From Paenibacillus tyrphae (GTDB lineage Bacteria > Bacillota > Bacilli > Paenibacillales > NBRC-103111): a DNA stretch of 64,000 nt. Positions 25,812 through 34,094 of this stretch are shown here, in pieces (the stretch's first letter is position 1; every line of letters starts with the position of its first letter). The stretch covers positions 1-64,000 of the forward strand of contig NZ_BSDJ01000021.1 in the NCBI RefSeq assembly GCF_027925525.1. The letters run 5' to 3'. A program made the position numbers and the translations under genes. A model generated the notes under the pieces. That model did no database searches. It worked only from the letters and a program-made list of their open reading frames with translations, and was not told the DNA's origin.

Positions 25812-26774
25812 TTAGTCAAACCGGAAGTCGTCGTCGGTCAGCGGCTCGACATGAATCGTGCGCACGTAGCCGTTTCCTTTTTTGGAAAAGAAATCGTGCT
25901 GCTTCGTCCGCGTGCTGATGCCGTTCAAGACGATCGGGTTGATCTCTTCTTCTTCGAACAGCGGGTCTTGACCCAAATTCATCAGCGCTTTGTTCGCATT
26001 GTAACGCAGAAACGCCTTCACCTCGTCGACCAAGCCGACGGAGGAATACAGCTGCTCCGTATACCGTTCCTCGTTGCCGTGCAAATAACGCAGCAGCCCG
26101 AGCAACGTCTCGGTAACGTCCACCTGGTCTTCCTCGCTCAGCCCGGCGAACACCTCTTGCGCGAGCACGCCGACATACAGTCCGTGGATGCTCTCGTCGC
26201 GGAGAATGAGATCGATGATTTCGCCGCTGCTCGTCATTTTACCCTGCCCGGCCAAATAGAGCGGGTAGAAAAAGCCGCTGTAGAACAAGTAGCTTTCCAG
26301 CAAAACGGACGCGCACATCGCCAAGTACAGCTCCTTCGGCGTCCGGATGTGGTTGTAGTACTGGGAGATCGTCTCCGCTTTCGTCTGCAAAAACACATTT
26401 TGCTCCACCCAGCGGAACACGCCGTCGATCTCTTCGGTTGTCGCCAGCGTCGTAAAGATGCTGCTGTACGATTTGGCGTGAATCTGCTCCATCATGCCCA
26501 TAAAGCCGAGCACTGCCTTGCGCTGCAGCCCTTCGACGTGCTCCAGCAGCTTCGGCATCCCGACGCCGCCCTGAACCGTGTCGAGCAGCGTCAATCCGCC
26601 AAGCACCTTCATATATAAATCGCGTTCGTCGTCATTGAGCGTCAGCCAGCTCATTTTGTCGTCGGACAGCGGAATTTCGTCGTCAGTCCAGAACTGCATG
26701 ATGTTCTGGTTCCAGAAGGTTATCGTAAAATCGTCATCCGGACGGTTCCAGTTGACCGCCTTCAACACGCTCAT
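25812..26774 (-). CDS. nrdF: Ribonucleotide reductase class Ib, small (radical) subunit
   Basis: 320 residues, close to the usual length. It houses the dimetal site and the tyrosyl radical needed by NrdE to make deoxyribonucleotides. Metal ligands and radical site are visible: D65 (LTLLDTVQ), E96 and H99 with the radical tyrosine Y103 in MEQIHAKSYSSIF, ESYLFYSGFF and RDESIHG. It lies 43 bp after nrdE in the order nrdI-nrdE-nrdF, all on the minus strand and all under the cobalamin riboswitch upstream. Class Ib enzymes usually use a manganese cofactor that NrdI helps to form. Confidence 0.97.
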   Translation of the reverse strand: MSVLKAVNWNRPDDDFTITFWNQNIMQFWTDDEIPLSDDKMSWLTLNDDERDLYMKVLGGLTLLDTVQGGVGMPKLLEHVEGLQRKAVLGFMGMMEQIHAKSYSSIFTTLATTEEIDGVFRWVEQNVFLQTKAETISQYYNHIRTPKELYLAMCASVLLESYLFYSGFFYPLYLAGQGKMTSSGEIIDLILRDESIHGLYVGVLAQEVFAGLSEEDQVDVTETLLGLLRYLHGNEERYTEQLYSSVGLVDEVKAFLRYNANKALMNLGQDPLFEEEEINPIVLNGISTRTKQHDFFSKKGNGYVRTIHVEPLTDDDFRFD

Positions 26775-26817
26775 CCCATTGGCTCCTCTCTCTTGCCTTG
26801 CTCGAATGCTGTCGTCG

Positions 26818-28902
26818 TTACACGGAGCAGCTTATGCATTCTTCCATCGTCAACCGGTTCGTCCGGGTATAGTACAGCGACTTCAAGCCTTTGCGGGCCG
26901 CATAAATGTAATACCGTGCCAGCTGTCTCGTCGTCACGTCGCTGTTGACGTGCAGCACGGTCGAGATGCCTTGGTCGACGTGCGCCTGAATCTCCGCGAT
27001 CAGATCCAGCACCTTGAACTGGTCCATCTGGTAGGCGGACTTGTAATAGAAAAAGTTGTCCCGGTTCATATACGGCATCGGGTAGTACGTCGTCGAATTC
27101 GCGTACGTCCGCGTCTCGATCGGCTCGACGATCGGCATGATGCTGGAGGTCGCATTTTGGATATACGAGATGCTTTGCGTCGGGGCAATCGCCAGCCGGT
27201 AGGCATGATACAGCCCATGCGTACGAACGGCCTCCTGCAGCGCCCGCCAATCCTCGGGAGAAGGGATCGCCATTTGCCCGAACAGTTCCTTAACCTTCTC
27301 CGTACCCGGGCGGTAATCCGTACTCGTGTAACGGGTGAAATAAGTGCCGTCGGCGTAATCCGACCGTTCGAAGCCCGCGAACGTAACGCCCGTCTTTTTC
27401 GCCGTCTCCATGCTGGCTTCCAGCGAGTAGAAGTTCATCATCATGAAGAAGGTGCGGACGAAATCTTTGGCTTCTTCGCTTTCGTACGCGATCTTGTTCT
27501 TCGCCAGGAAGCCGTGCAAGTTCATCGCGCCGAGCCCGACCGAATGCATCTCGCGGTTCGCTTTCGCCACGCCCGGGGCATTGGCCACATGGGTCATATC
27601 GCTGACTGCCGTTAACGCCATGATCCCTTCGCGGACCGATTCGCGTATTTTGCCCTGCTCCATCACGTTGACGATGTTAAGCGAAGCCAGATTACAGCTG
27701 ATGTCGCGCCGGATGATGTCCGGCTGCCCGTAATCGGCAATCTCCGACGTTTCCTGAAGCTGGAAAATCTCCGTGCAAAGGTTAGACATTTTGATCGAGC
27801 CGATATTTTTAAGCGCATGCGCCCGGTTGGCGTTGCTTTTGTTCATCATGTACGGGTACCCGGATTCGAGCTGCACCGTCGCGATCTTCACGAGCATATC
27901 GCGCGCGCTCATGACCGCTTTCTTGCGCACCCGATCGTCGGCCATCAGCCGGTCGTACATCTCGTCCATATCCATGTCGTCCAGATGCGTCCCGTAGGCC
28001 TTCCAGACGGAGTATGGCGCGAATACGTGAAGCGGCTCGTTCTCCTCGGCCAGCCGGTAGAACCGATTCGGAACGATCAGTCCGATCGAGAGCGTCTTCA
28101 GTCGGCTTTTCTCATCCGCGTTAATCTTCTTGCTGTCCAGGAATTCCATAACGTCCCAGCCGAAAATATTGTAATAGGCCGCACCCGAGCCTTTGCGCTG
28201 TCCCATTTGATCGGCGTACGAGAACGCGTCCTCCATCAGCTTCAGCACCGGCATGATGCCTTTGGCGGCGCCTTCCACGCCTTTGATCGGCTCTCCGCGC
28301 CCGCGCAGCTTGGACAGGTTCACCGCGACGCCGCCGCCGATTTTGGACAGCTGCATGCACGTGCCGAGCACGTAGTTGATCGAGTTGAGCGAATCGTCCA
28401 TTTCCAGTAAAAAGCACGACACCATCTCGCCGCGCCGGCTTTTTCCGGCATTGAGGAACGTCGGAGTCGCCGGCTGCAGCCGCTGCTCCATCATCGAAGC
28501 CGCCAAGGCCCGAGCCGTGTTCGCATCGCCTCGTCCGAGATGCAGAGCCACGATCGCCACGCGGTCGGGATAATGCTCCAGGTAGAGCGAACGGTCGTTG
28601 CTTTTCATCGCATAATCCGTATAAAATTTCGATGCCGCCATGTACGACTGGAACTGGAAGCCGTAGCTGTGCGTAATCCGGTAGACGTCCTCGACCTCTT
28701 CCGGCGAATAGCGGTCGTACACGTTCTCATAGAAGTCGTTGTCGATCATATAACGGACCTTTTCAGACGTATCCGCGAAACGGATGCTGCTGCGTTCCAC
28801 CTCTTCCATAAACGCCCGGACCGCTTCCCGGTCCTTCTCTAATTGGAAAAATCCGTCCGCTTCCCGCCGCATCAGTTGGTTGTTCAATTCAATATGCCGC
28901 AA
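26818..28902 (-). CDS. nrdE: Ribonucleotide reductase class Ib, large (catalytic) subunit
   Basis: 694 residues from a TTG at 28902 seven bases after GAGGTG. It reduces ribonucleoside diphosphates to deoxy forms. Seen in the sequence: CFLLEMDDSLNSI with a redox cysteine, SNLCTEIFQL with the radical cysteine loop, CNLASLNI, and a C-terminal redox pair at the very end (CISCSV). The N-terminal region lacks the ATP-cone of class Ia enzymes, as expected for class Ib. It overlaps the end of nrdI by 14 bp. No intein or intron is present. Confidence 0.97.
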   Translation of the reverse strand: MRHIELNNQLMRREADGFFQLEKDREAVRAFMEEVERSSIRFADTSEKVRYMIDNDFYENVYDRYSPEEVEDVYRITHSYGFQFQSYMAASKFYTDYAMKSNDRSLYLEHYPDRVAIVALHLGRGDANTARALAASMMEQRLQPATPTFLNAGKSRRGEMVSCFLLEMDDSLNSINYVLGTCMQLSKIGGGVAVNLSKLRGRGEPIKGVEGAAKGIMPVLKLMEDAFSYADQMGQRKGSGAAYYNIFGWDVMEFLDSKKINADEKSRLKTLSIGLIVPNRFYRLAEENEPLHVFAPYSVWKAYGTHLDDMDMDEMYDRLMADDRVRKKAVMSARDMLVKIATVQLESGYPYMMNKSNANRAHALKNIGSIKMSNLCTEIFQLQETSEIADYGQPDIIRRDISCNLASLNIVNVMEQGKIRESVREGIMALTAVSDMTHVANAPGVAKANREMHSVGLGAMNLHGFLAKNKIAYESEEAKDFVRTFFMMMNFYSLEASMETAKKTGVTFAGFERSDYADGTYFTRYTSTDYRPGTEKVKELFGQMAIPSPEDWRALQEAVRTHGLYHAYRLAIAPTQSISYIQNATSSIMPIVEPIETRTYANSTTYYPMPYMNRDNFFYYKSAYQMDQFKVLDLIAEIQAHVDQGISTVLHVNSDVTTRQLARYYIYAARKGLKSLYYTRTNRLTMEECISCSV

Positions 28903-29248
28903 CGGTGCCCACCTCGCTTCTAAACGTTTCTACATCGCGCTTCGTCCCTGCAAGCTCGAATTTGCTCAAGACCGGCACGCCGTACATGGATGAAATCCGA
29001 TCGGCGCTCTTGGCGAAGCCGTCGCCCCAATTGCGGTTGCCGCTGGAGGCAACCCCAAGCAGCCGGCTGTGATTGCGCTCAAGAAAAGCGGCCGTTTTCT
29101 CCGGAACCTGACCGAAACCGGTCGTATACGTAACAAGGACGAAAGGCTCGTCCATCTGCATGTTCTCCTCAATTTGAACCGATGGCATATTCAGCTTACC
29201 GATAAATCTCCGCACATTCCCCGTTCTGGAATCGTACGCAATCAGCAT
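28889..29248 (-). CDS. nrdI: NrdI flavodoxin-like activator
   Basis: 119 residues from ATG at 29248 after AAAGGAGACGAGAACCC; the open frame upstream runs into the riboswitch terminators and is not coding. The FMN-binding phosphate loop DSRTGNVRRF, TYTTGFGQVPEKTAAFL and SSGNRNWGDGF are typical. NrdI supplies the oxidant for assembling the manganese-tyrosyl radical in NrdF. First gene of nrdIEF. Confidence 0.95.
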   Translation of the reverse strand: MLIAYDSRTGNVRRFIGKLNMPSVQIEENMQMDEPFVLVTYTTGFGQVPEKTAAFLERNHSRLLGVASSGNRNWGDGFAKSADRISSMYGVPVLSKFELAGTKRDVETFRSEVGTVAAY

Positions 29249-29293
29249 GGGTTCTCGTCTCCTTTTTTCTCTCCCGCCAACGCCCCGGGCCCG

Positions 29294-29338
29294 GCAAAAA
29301 AAGACGCTGCCGGCCCGCGGAACGGACCGAATGCGTCT
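29294..29338 (-). terminator. Second terminator-like hairpin of the nrd leader
   Basis: Minus strand GAGACGC ... GCGTC followed by seven T, with a GC-rich interior (CCGCGGGCCGG). It lies between the first leader hairpin and the nrdI start. Confidence 0.65.
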
Positions 29339-29367
29339 CAAAAACAGCATGTAAATAAACATGCTGT
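29338..29367 (-). terminator. First terminator hairpin of the nrd leader
   Basis: Minus strand ACAGCATG-TTTATTTA-CATGCTGT followed by TTTTG, about 45 bases after the riboswitch aptamer. A likely expression platform. Confidence 0.75.
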
Positions 29368-29411
29368 CTAAGCACGATGCCGGACACGTTCCTATCTCCG
29401 TAGGGCGGGTG

Positions 29412-29602
29412 TCGAATGGACAGGCAGGTCTCCTGGCTCGGAGTCATCGCTCCCTCCCCCTTCCCGGCCATCTATGCAGCAAGACCAGTGGGCGAACTCG
29501 GAGGGACACTCATCCTTACAGTGGCGGGACCGCGCCGGCTTTGTACCGGACTTCCCTATTAAGCCTGTCCGCGTCTATAGCGAAAGGCACCTGTCCAATC
29601 AC
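29412..29602 (-). ncRNA. Cobalamin riboswitch controlling nrdIEF
   Basis: On the minus strand all conserved blocks occur in order: GGTGCC after the closing stem (29586-29596), GGGAAGTCCGGT, CGGTCCCGCCACTGTAA containing the B12 box GCCACTG (29519-29525), and GAGCCAGGAGACCTGCC. GGACAGG at the 5' side pairs with CCTGTCC at the 3' side. Binding of adenosylcobalamin should favour the downstream terminator and switch off the B12-independent reductase. Confidence 0.95.
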
Positions 29603-29752
29603 GATATGTAGATGATAGTTTCAAATCTATATCAAGATATTGTGTTTGTCAAGACTAATGCTCATGGGTTGAACAGCGGTATTCGGGTGATTTTTGGGGT
29701 GCATTCGGTCCCGCCTGCGTCCTGGTGCGGGTTCTTCAAATGTGGATATTTA

Positions 29753-29806
29753 TTGACCATTTTAAATATGATGACTATAATATTTATGATGATCATCATA
29801 TTTAAA
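29753..29806 (+). promoter_or_regulatory. SigA promoter wrapped in a 14-bp inverted repeat
   Basis: TTGACC (29753-29758), a 17-base spacer and TATAAT (29776-29781). TTTAAATATGATGA (29761-29774) and its exact complement (29793-29806) flank the -10, and the second arm is part of the 16-bp palindrome at 29785-29800. A repressor site overlapping the promoter is likely; the TetR gene at 31249 is a candidate. Confidence 0.7.
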
Positions 29807-29862
29807 TCATCGATCCGGTTTCTTCATTTTCGTTTTTGGAACGAAAGGAGCTATAATGATCA

Positions 29863-31203
29863 ATGAGAAGAAAGCTCGAAGAACATCCTACCGTCCGCCA
29901 GCACCTTGCCAAACAGCCCCCTTCCGGCACGTCCCGTGAAACGGCCCTTGATTCCGCCTGGCTGCGTAAGCTTTGCCTGGAAGCGGGAGCGGACGACGTC
30001 GGCTTCGTCGCGGTCGACCGGCCCGAGCTGGATGGGCAGCGGCACGAAATACGCGAGCTGCTGCCGGATGCCGGTCTGCTGATCAGCTTCGTATGCCGAA
30101 TGAACCGCGAGCCGGTGCGGGCAGCGGCCCGCTCCGTCGCTAACGCGGAATTTTATCATGTGCACGACCGCATTACGCATGTGGGGCATGAGATTGTAGC
30201 CCGCCTAGAGGCGATGGGCATCCGAGCGGTGAATCCTCCGATGGGCTTCCCCATGGAGGTAGCAAGAAACGGCAAGCAATGGGTCATTTCGCACAAGCCG
30301 ATCGCCGTGGCGGCCGGGCTCGGCCAAATGGGCATTCACCGCATTGTCATTCATCCGAAATTCGGCAATTTCATTTTGCTCGGGACCATCGTGACGAACG
30401 CCCGCATATCGGAGGAGTCGAGACCCATCGACTACAATCCGTGTCTGGAATGCAAGCTCTGCGTCGCCGCCTGCCCCGTCGGCGCCATCGAGCCGGATGG
30501 ACACTTTAATTTTTCGGCGTGCTACACACACAACTACCGGGAATTTTCGGGCGGGTTCACCAACTGGATCGAGACGATTGCGGACAGCAAAAACGCCAAA
30601 GCGTACCGCTCCAGAGTCGAAGACGGAGAAACGGCCTCCATGTGGCAGAGCTTATCGTTCGGCGCGAATTACAAGGCGGCCTACTGTATGGCCGTCTGTC
30701 CCGCAGGAGAAGACGTCATCGGCGCGTTCTGGAACAACCGCAAGCAATTCCTGGAGGACATCGTCAAGCCGCTGCAGAACAAAAAAGAAACGATCTATGT
30801 CGTTCCAGGTTCCGATGCCGAGCAGCATGTCGTCCGCCGTTTTCCGCACAAGCGGGTGAAGCGGGTAAGCAACGGGCTGCGTTCGAAGTCCGTCCGATCT
30901 TTTTTGAAGATGCTTCCGCTCTTCTTTCAGCGCCATCAGGCCAAGGACTTGAACGCAACGTATCATTTTACCTTTACCGGTCAGGAAGAAGCGAAAGCAA
31001 CGGTCGTGATCAAGCAGCAGACGATCACCGTAACGGAGGGGCATACCGGCGAAGCGGATTTTGAGCTGAACGCAGACAGCGGGACCTGGATTCGCGTCCT
31101 TGGGAAGATGGAGCATCCGCTTCCCGCTATGCTGCTTCGCAAAATCCGGACGAAAGGCCCGCTCAAGCTGCTTACGGCGTTCCGCAAATGCTTTCCTTCG
31201 TGA
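29863..31203 (+). CDS. QueG/reductive-dehalogenase-like 4Fe-4S protein fused to an SCP2 domain
   Basis: 446 residues from ATG at 29863, with AAGGAG twelve bases upstream; a closer ATG at 29855 is in another frame and soon stops. Residues about 30-190 resemble the N-terminal part of QueG-type enzymes (CLEAGADDVGFVAV; SHKPIAVAAGLGQMGIHRIVIHPKFGNFILLGTIVTNA at 143-180). A ferredoxin-type cluster follows: C194, C197, C200 and C204 (CLECKLCVAACPVG), with more cysteines at 220, 275 and 279 that could bind a second cluster. Residues about 345-443 look like an SCP2 sterol/lipid-carrier domain. QueG and reductive dehalogenases bind cobalamin in this arrangement, so a B12-dependent reduction of a lipophilic substrate is a reasonable guess. 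It is co-oriented with a TetR gene. Confidence 0.78.
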   Translation: MRRKLEEHPTVRQHLAKQPPSGTSRETALDSAWLRKLCLEAGADDVGFVAVDRPELDGQRHEIRELLPDAGLLISFVCRMNREPVRAAARSVANAEFYHVHDRITHVGHEIVARLEAMGIRAVNPPMGFPMEVARNGKQWVISHKPIAVAAGLGQMGIHRIVIHPKFGNFILLGTIVTNARISEESRPIDYNPCLECKLCVAACPVGAIEPDGHFNFSACYTHNYREFSGGFTNWIETIADSKNAKAYRSRVEDGETASMWQSLSFGANYKAAYCMAVCPAGEDVIGAFWNNRKQFLEDIVKPLQNKKETIYVVPGSDAEQHVVRRFPHKRVKRVSNGLRSKSVRSFLKMLPLFFQRHQAKDLNATYHFTFTGQEEAKATVVIKQQTITVTEGHTGEADFELNADSGTWIRVLGKMEHPLPAMLLRKIRTKGPLKLLTAFRKCFPS

Positions 31204-31248
31204 CATCAGGGAGAATACATAAATTATCGTTAGGCGTGGTGAGAAATA

Positions 31249-31824
31249 ATGCCTTATACCAAAAAACATAAAATGAACATTCGGCATAAAATTGTACAAA
31301 GCGCCTCGCAAGCATTCCGGGCGAACGGGATCAAAGCGGTCAGCGTGCCGCAAATCATGAGCGGAGCCGGACTGACGCACGGCGGCTTCTACGCCCATTT
31401 CGACAGCAAGGAGCAGCTCGTCGCCGAAGCCTGCAAAAGCGCGATGGAAAGCACCGTCACCCGGCTTGGTTCCGTCGCGGAACAGGCGTCAGTCGAGGAG
31501 AAGCTTGGCGCCGTGATCGAATCATACTTGAGCGCGGCCCACCGTGACTCTGCGGAGCAAGGGTGCATCATGCCAGCTCTGGCAGGCGAAATCGCCCGCT
31601 CTTCCGACGACATACGGGAAGTGTTTACCGAAGAAGTATCCCGCTTCCTCTCTTTCGTTTCGGGACTTGCCGGCCAAGGCGAGGACAAAAGTATCGCTCT
31701 TACCGCGACCATGGTCGGCTCGATTTTGCTGGCCCGTTCCGTCAACGATCCGGAGCTCAGCGACAAAATTTTGCGCGCATGTCGAGCCGACTTAAAGCAA
31801 AGAACTGCCAGCCCCGTTTCTTAG
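31249..31824 (+). CDS. TetR-family regulator (LmrA/YxaF-like)
   Basis: 191 residues, ATG at 31249. The N-terminal helix-turn-helix is IVQSASQAFRANGIKAVSVPQIMSGAGLTHGGFYAHFDSKEQLV, with the THGGFYAHF recognition helix typical for this branch. The C-terminal domain is helical (GCIMPALAGEIARSSDDIREVFTEEVSRFL). It lies 45 bp after the Fe-S/SCP2 gene on the same strand and probably forms one unit with it. It is the best candidate to bind the inverted repeat around that gene's promoter. Confidence 0.88.
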   Translation: MPYTKKHKMNIRHKIVQSASQAFRANGIKAVSVPQIMSGAGLTHGGFYAHFDSKEQLVAEACKSAMESTVTRLGSVAEQASVEEKLGAVIESYLSAAHRDSAEQGCIMPALAGEIARSSDDIREVFTEEVSRFLSFVSGLAGQGEDKSIALTATMVGSILLARSVNDPELSDKILRACRADLKQRTASPVS

Positions 31825-31846
31825 CGGTGCGGCAGTTCTTTTTTTC
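31798..31846 (+). terminator. Terminator spanning the end of the TetR gene
   Basis: AAGAACTGCC inside the last codons pairs with GGCAGTTCTT beyond the stop and is followed by TTTTTTT. Confidence 0.85.
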
Positions 31847-31964
31847 ACTTCATTAATAATTAGCATCATTAATTACGTGTGGCATTAACTACATTTTCGT
31901 CATAATCACGAAGTATTTAAACCATTTTTGGATTTTTTGTCGAAGGCTCATGCGTCCCCCTCCT

Positions 31965-32750
31965 TTATTCCAAAATAATCCCAAAATGACTGCGTAGCGC
32001 TTCGTCATACTCTTCTTTTGTTTGCGGGGTAAAGGTTTCGACACCGTCCGCGGTGAAAATCCGGAACTCCTCCCCGGCCAATGTCTTCCGCCCGTCCCGG
32101 GTACGAATCGCCGCTCTGGCATGGTTGATGAAGACCGAGTCGGGAGCGTTCTCGCACCAATAGCTCGCCATGATGAAGTCCTTAGGCAGCTGCGGTTCTT
32201 CGGTAAAGGAATACAGCCAACACCATTGCCCATCCTTCAGCTCGCTGAGCACCCAACCGTAGTAGGGGTCGCGTTCCATCCGGTAGCATTCGTCTCCCTG
32301 CTGATGCTCCAGTCCCTCGATGAGCTGGACGGGCCGGCGTGGCACAATCCCGCCTACTCCCACATCGCATAGATACGTCGCCCCTTCCGCCTCGACCTTC
32401 AGCACCTGATGGCGGCGTTTGGGGGGCGGGGCCGGCTCGTCGCGCCAGAAGCGGGCTACGAAATCCGCGACAGGGTATCCCAGCTCCCGCAGCAGCCAGC
32501 CGAAGAGCGCGTTCAGCTCGAAGCAGTATCCGCCGCGGCCACGAACGACAATTTTGTCGATCAGATCCTCGACTTCCAATGACAGCGGAATGCGACGCAC
32601 AATATCCAGGTTTTCGTAAGGCACCGAATGAATATGACATTCCTGCAATTCGGCCAGCACGGCCGCGCTTCCGTCCAGCGGACCATCATATCCGATTCGT
32701 TCCAGATAAGCTCTTACTTCGGGTCTTACATCATGGCGGCGGTCGATCAT
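31965..32750 (-). CDS. Arylamine N-acetyltransferase
   Basis: 261 residues, ATG at 32750. It moves acetyl groups from acetyl-CoA to aromatic amines or hydrazines through a cysteine. The triad is intact: C76 in RGRGGYCFELN, H114 in KRRHQVLKVE and D129 in LCDVGVGG. Conserved HSVPYENLDI precedes it. Length is typical of the bacterial enzymes (about 260-280). In actinomycetes relatives serve in sterol breakdown and in polyketide amide synthesis; here no such cluster is present and detoxification is more likely. A divergent promoter region of about 115 bp separates it from the split GNAT gene. Confidence 0.93.
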   Translation of the reverse strand: MIDRRHDVRPEVRAYLERIGYDGPLDGSAAVLAELQECHIHSVPYENLDIVRRIPLSLEVEDLIDKIVVRGRGGYCFELNALFGWLLRELGYPVADFVARFWRDEPAPPPKRRHQVLKVEAEGATYLCDVGVGGIVPRRPVQLIEGLEHQQGDECYRMERDPYYGWVLSELKDGQWCWLYSFTEEPQLPKDFIMASYWCENAPDSVFINHARAAIRTRDGRKTLAGEEFRIFTADGVETFTPQTKEEYDEALRSHFGIILE

Positions 32751-32866
32751 CGTCTAAACTTCACTCCTTGTCGGCATGAGATGGCGTATGATAGTGAAGT
32801 AATGTATTCGAGGAGCATCCTCAAATATCCTTTTTTTTCCGTATGATGCCGATCAAGAAAAGAGTG

Positions 32867-32903
32867 CTAGTTGAACTTTTTAATATAATTTTTTTGGTCC
32901 TTT
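32867..32903 (-). pseudogene. GNAT acetyltransferase, 3' fragment cut off by the insertion element
   Basis: Joined directly to the 5' fragment at 34631, this segment reads T-K-D-Q-K-N-Y-I-K-K-F-N and a stop at 32867, the usual C-terminus of this GNAT group (GYVFTKDQKN). The insertion element separates the two parts by 1,727 bp. Confidence 0.85.
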
Positions 32904-33034
32904 TTGAGCCTCCAACACGGCTAAAGCCGAGGGATTCTTAGCTAGTTAACGCACGCAGGCCATTTCTGTTTTGTGCAGACTGCTAAGTTAAGAGCTAGCT
33001 CATTAGCTCATCCTAGATCAGAGCGTATAGCTAT
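32884..33034 (-). ncRNA. Probable omega (reRNA) guide RNA of TnpB
   Basis: In this family TnpB processes an RNA from the 3' end of its own gene through the right end of the element. The minus strand past the tnpB stop ends in a conserved-looking segment with the hairpin CGGCTTTAGCCG and GGAGGCTCAA, close to the ISDra2 end, and the next 20 bases (32884-32903) would be the guide. The guide therefore reads into the 3' part of the interrupted GNAT gene. Confidence 0.6.
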
Positions 33035-34090
33035 CTAGGCTGATAGACTGTTACCATCTATCACAGGTTGGCGCATGATGTTGATGGCTCCAACTCTGTC
33101 GCGGTGTGCGCGATACCCGCATGAACATTGATACGTTCGGTCCATTGCCTTGTTCCGTTTCTCGCAGTTTGGACACGTTTGGGAGGTGTAGGCAGAATTG
33201 ACTTCGATGATGTTGATCCCGGCCAATGCCGCTTTGTATGCGATAAACATTTGCAATTGATAGAACGTCCAGTTATGCAAGTTTTTAGCGTTTTTACGAC
33301 TTGTCCTTGTCGTTTGGCGAAGGTTCGTCAGCTTTTCCATCTTGATGACCGACACTTGTTCTTCGATCGCCATGTTCACAATCTTACGGCTGATTTTGTG
33401 GTTTTGGTCTTTGATGTAGCGATGTTCTTTATTTTCTTGCTTACGGATCGCAGACAGTTTCTTTAACTTGCCCATCTTTCTTCTTCGCTCTTTATATTTG
33501 CGGCGAATGTACTTGTTCTGTCTGCCGTTGCCAACAAATTTCGTCTTACCTGTTGAGGTGACAACAACGGCAGGGATTTTTAAGCCCAAGTCAATTCCCA
33601 TCATGACATCGCCCGTTGTTTGTTCTGTCTTTCTTTCAACAGAAATTTGTACGTACCACTTGCCCGACTTCTCAACCATTTTTAAAAGGCCAAGCTTGCC
33701 GCTGGATAGAAAACGTTGTTCACGTTCCGTTACACGGGCCGAAATCTTCAGTCGCTGTACCTTTCCGTCCAACATAACAGGAAATGCAACGCTATGGTCC
33801 CCAAGTGAATAGTTCTGGTTATTTACGTAGTAGGCTCTGCGCTTGAGAACCGGACGTTTTCCTTGCTTTTTCGTCTTTTTATGAATGCTTCGCGCATCTC
33901 GAATAGCTTGGTTCTTTACTGCGGATGGAAGTTTGGCATCGACATCCTTGGAGGTGAGCTTTGGAAATGTACCCGATTCTTCCGCTTGTTCGGTTAGGAG
34001 ATTGACCGTTTTGATGTATTCGCCCCCCATCTCCTTCAGCAGGGAAACATTGTTTGGGAATATTCGAATTTGAACGGTTACGGTTTGCAT
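33035..34090 (-). CDS. tnpB: TnpB RNA-guided nuclease of the IS605 element
   Basis: 351 residues from ATG at 34090, behind GGGGGTGAAGCC; the frame continues upstream into tnpA without a site. RuvC catalytic residues are complete: D167 (GIDLGL), E252 (IKMEKL) and D331 (HRDRVGAIN). The zinc finger is present with C306, C309, C322 and C324 (CPNC...CSC). TnpB cuts DNA next to a target-adjacent motif using an RNA from the element's right end and so helps the element to persist. The expected motif here is TTAC. Four bases separate it from tnpA. Confidence 0.95.
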   Translation of the reverse strand: MQTVTVQIRIFPNNVSLLKEMGGEYIKTVNLLTEQAEESGTFPKLTSKDVDAKLPSAVKNQAIRDARSIHKKTKKQGKRPVLKRRAYYVNNQNYSLGDHSVAFPVMLDGKVQRLKISARVTEREQRFLSSGKLGLLKMVEKSGKWYVQISVERKTEQTTGDVMMGIDLGLKIPAVVVTSTGKTKFVGNGRQNKYIRRKYKERRRKMGKLKKLSAIRKQENKEHRYIKDQNHKISRKIVNMAIEEQVSVIKMEKLTNLRQTTRTSRKNAKNLHNWTFYQLQMFIAYKAALAGINIIEVNSAYTSQTCPNCEKRNKAMDRTYQCSCGYRAHRDRVGAINIMRQPVIDGNSLSA

Positions 34091-34094
34091 GGCT

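Noticed and set aside
29855..29940. A short frame starting at ATG 29855 with an ideal ribosome site in front of the Fe-S/SCP2 gene
   Set aside because: It ends after fewer than 30 codons within the main gene and its sequence (Arg/Pro-rich) looks like an out-of-frame reading; the main frame carries all motifs.
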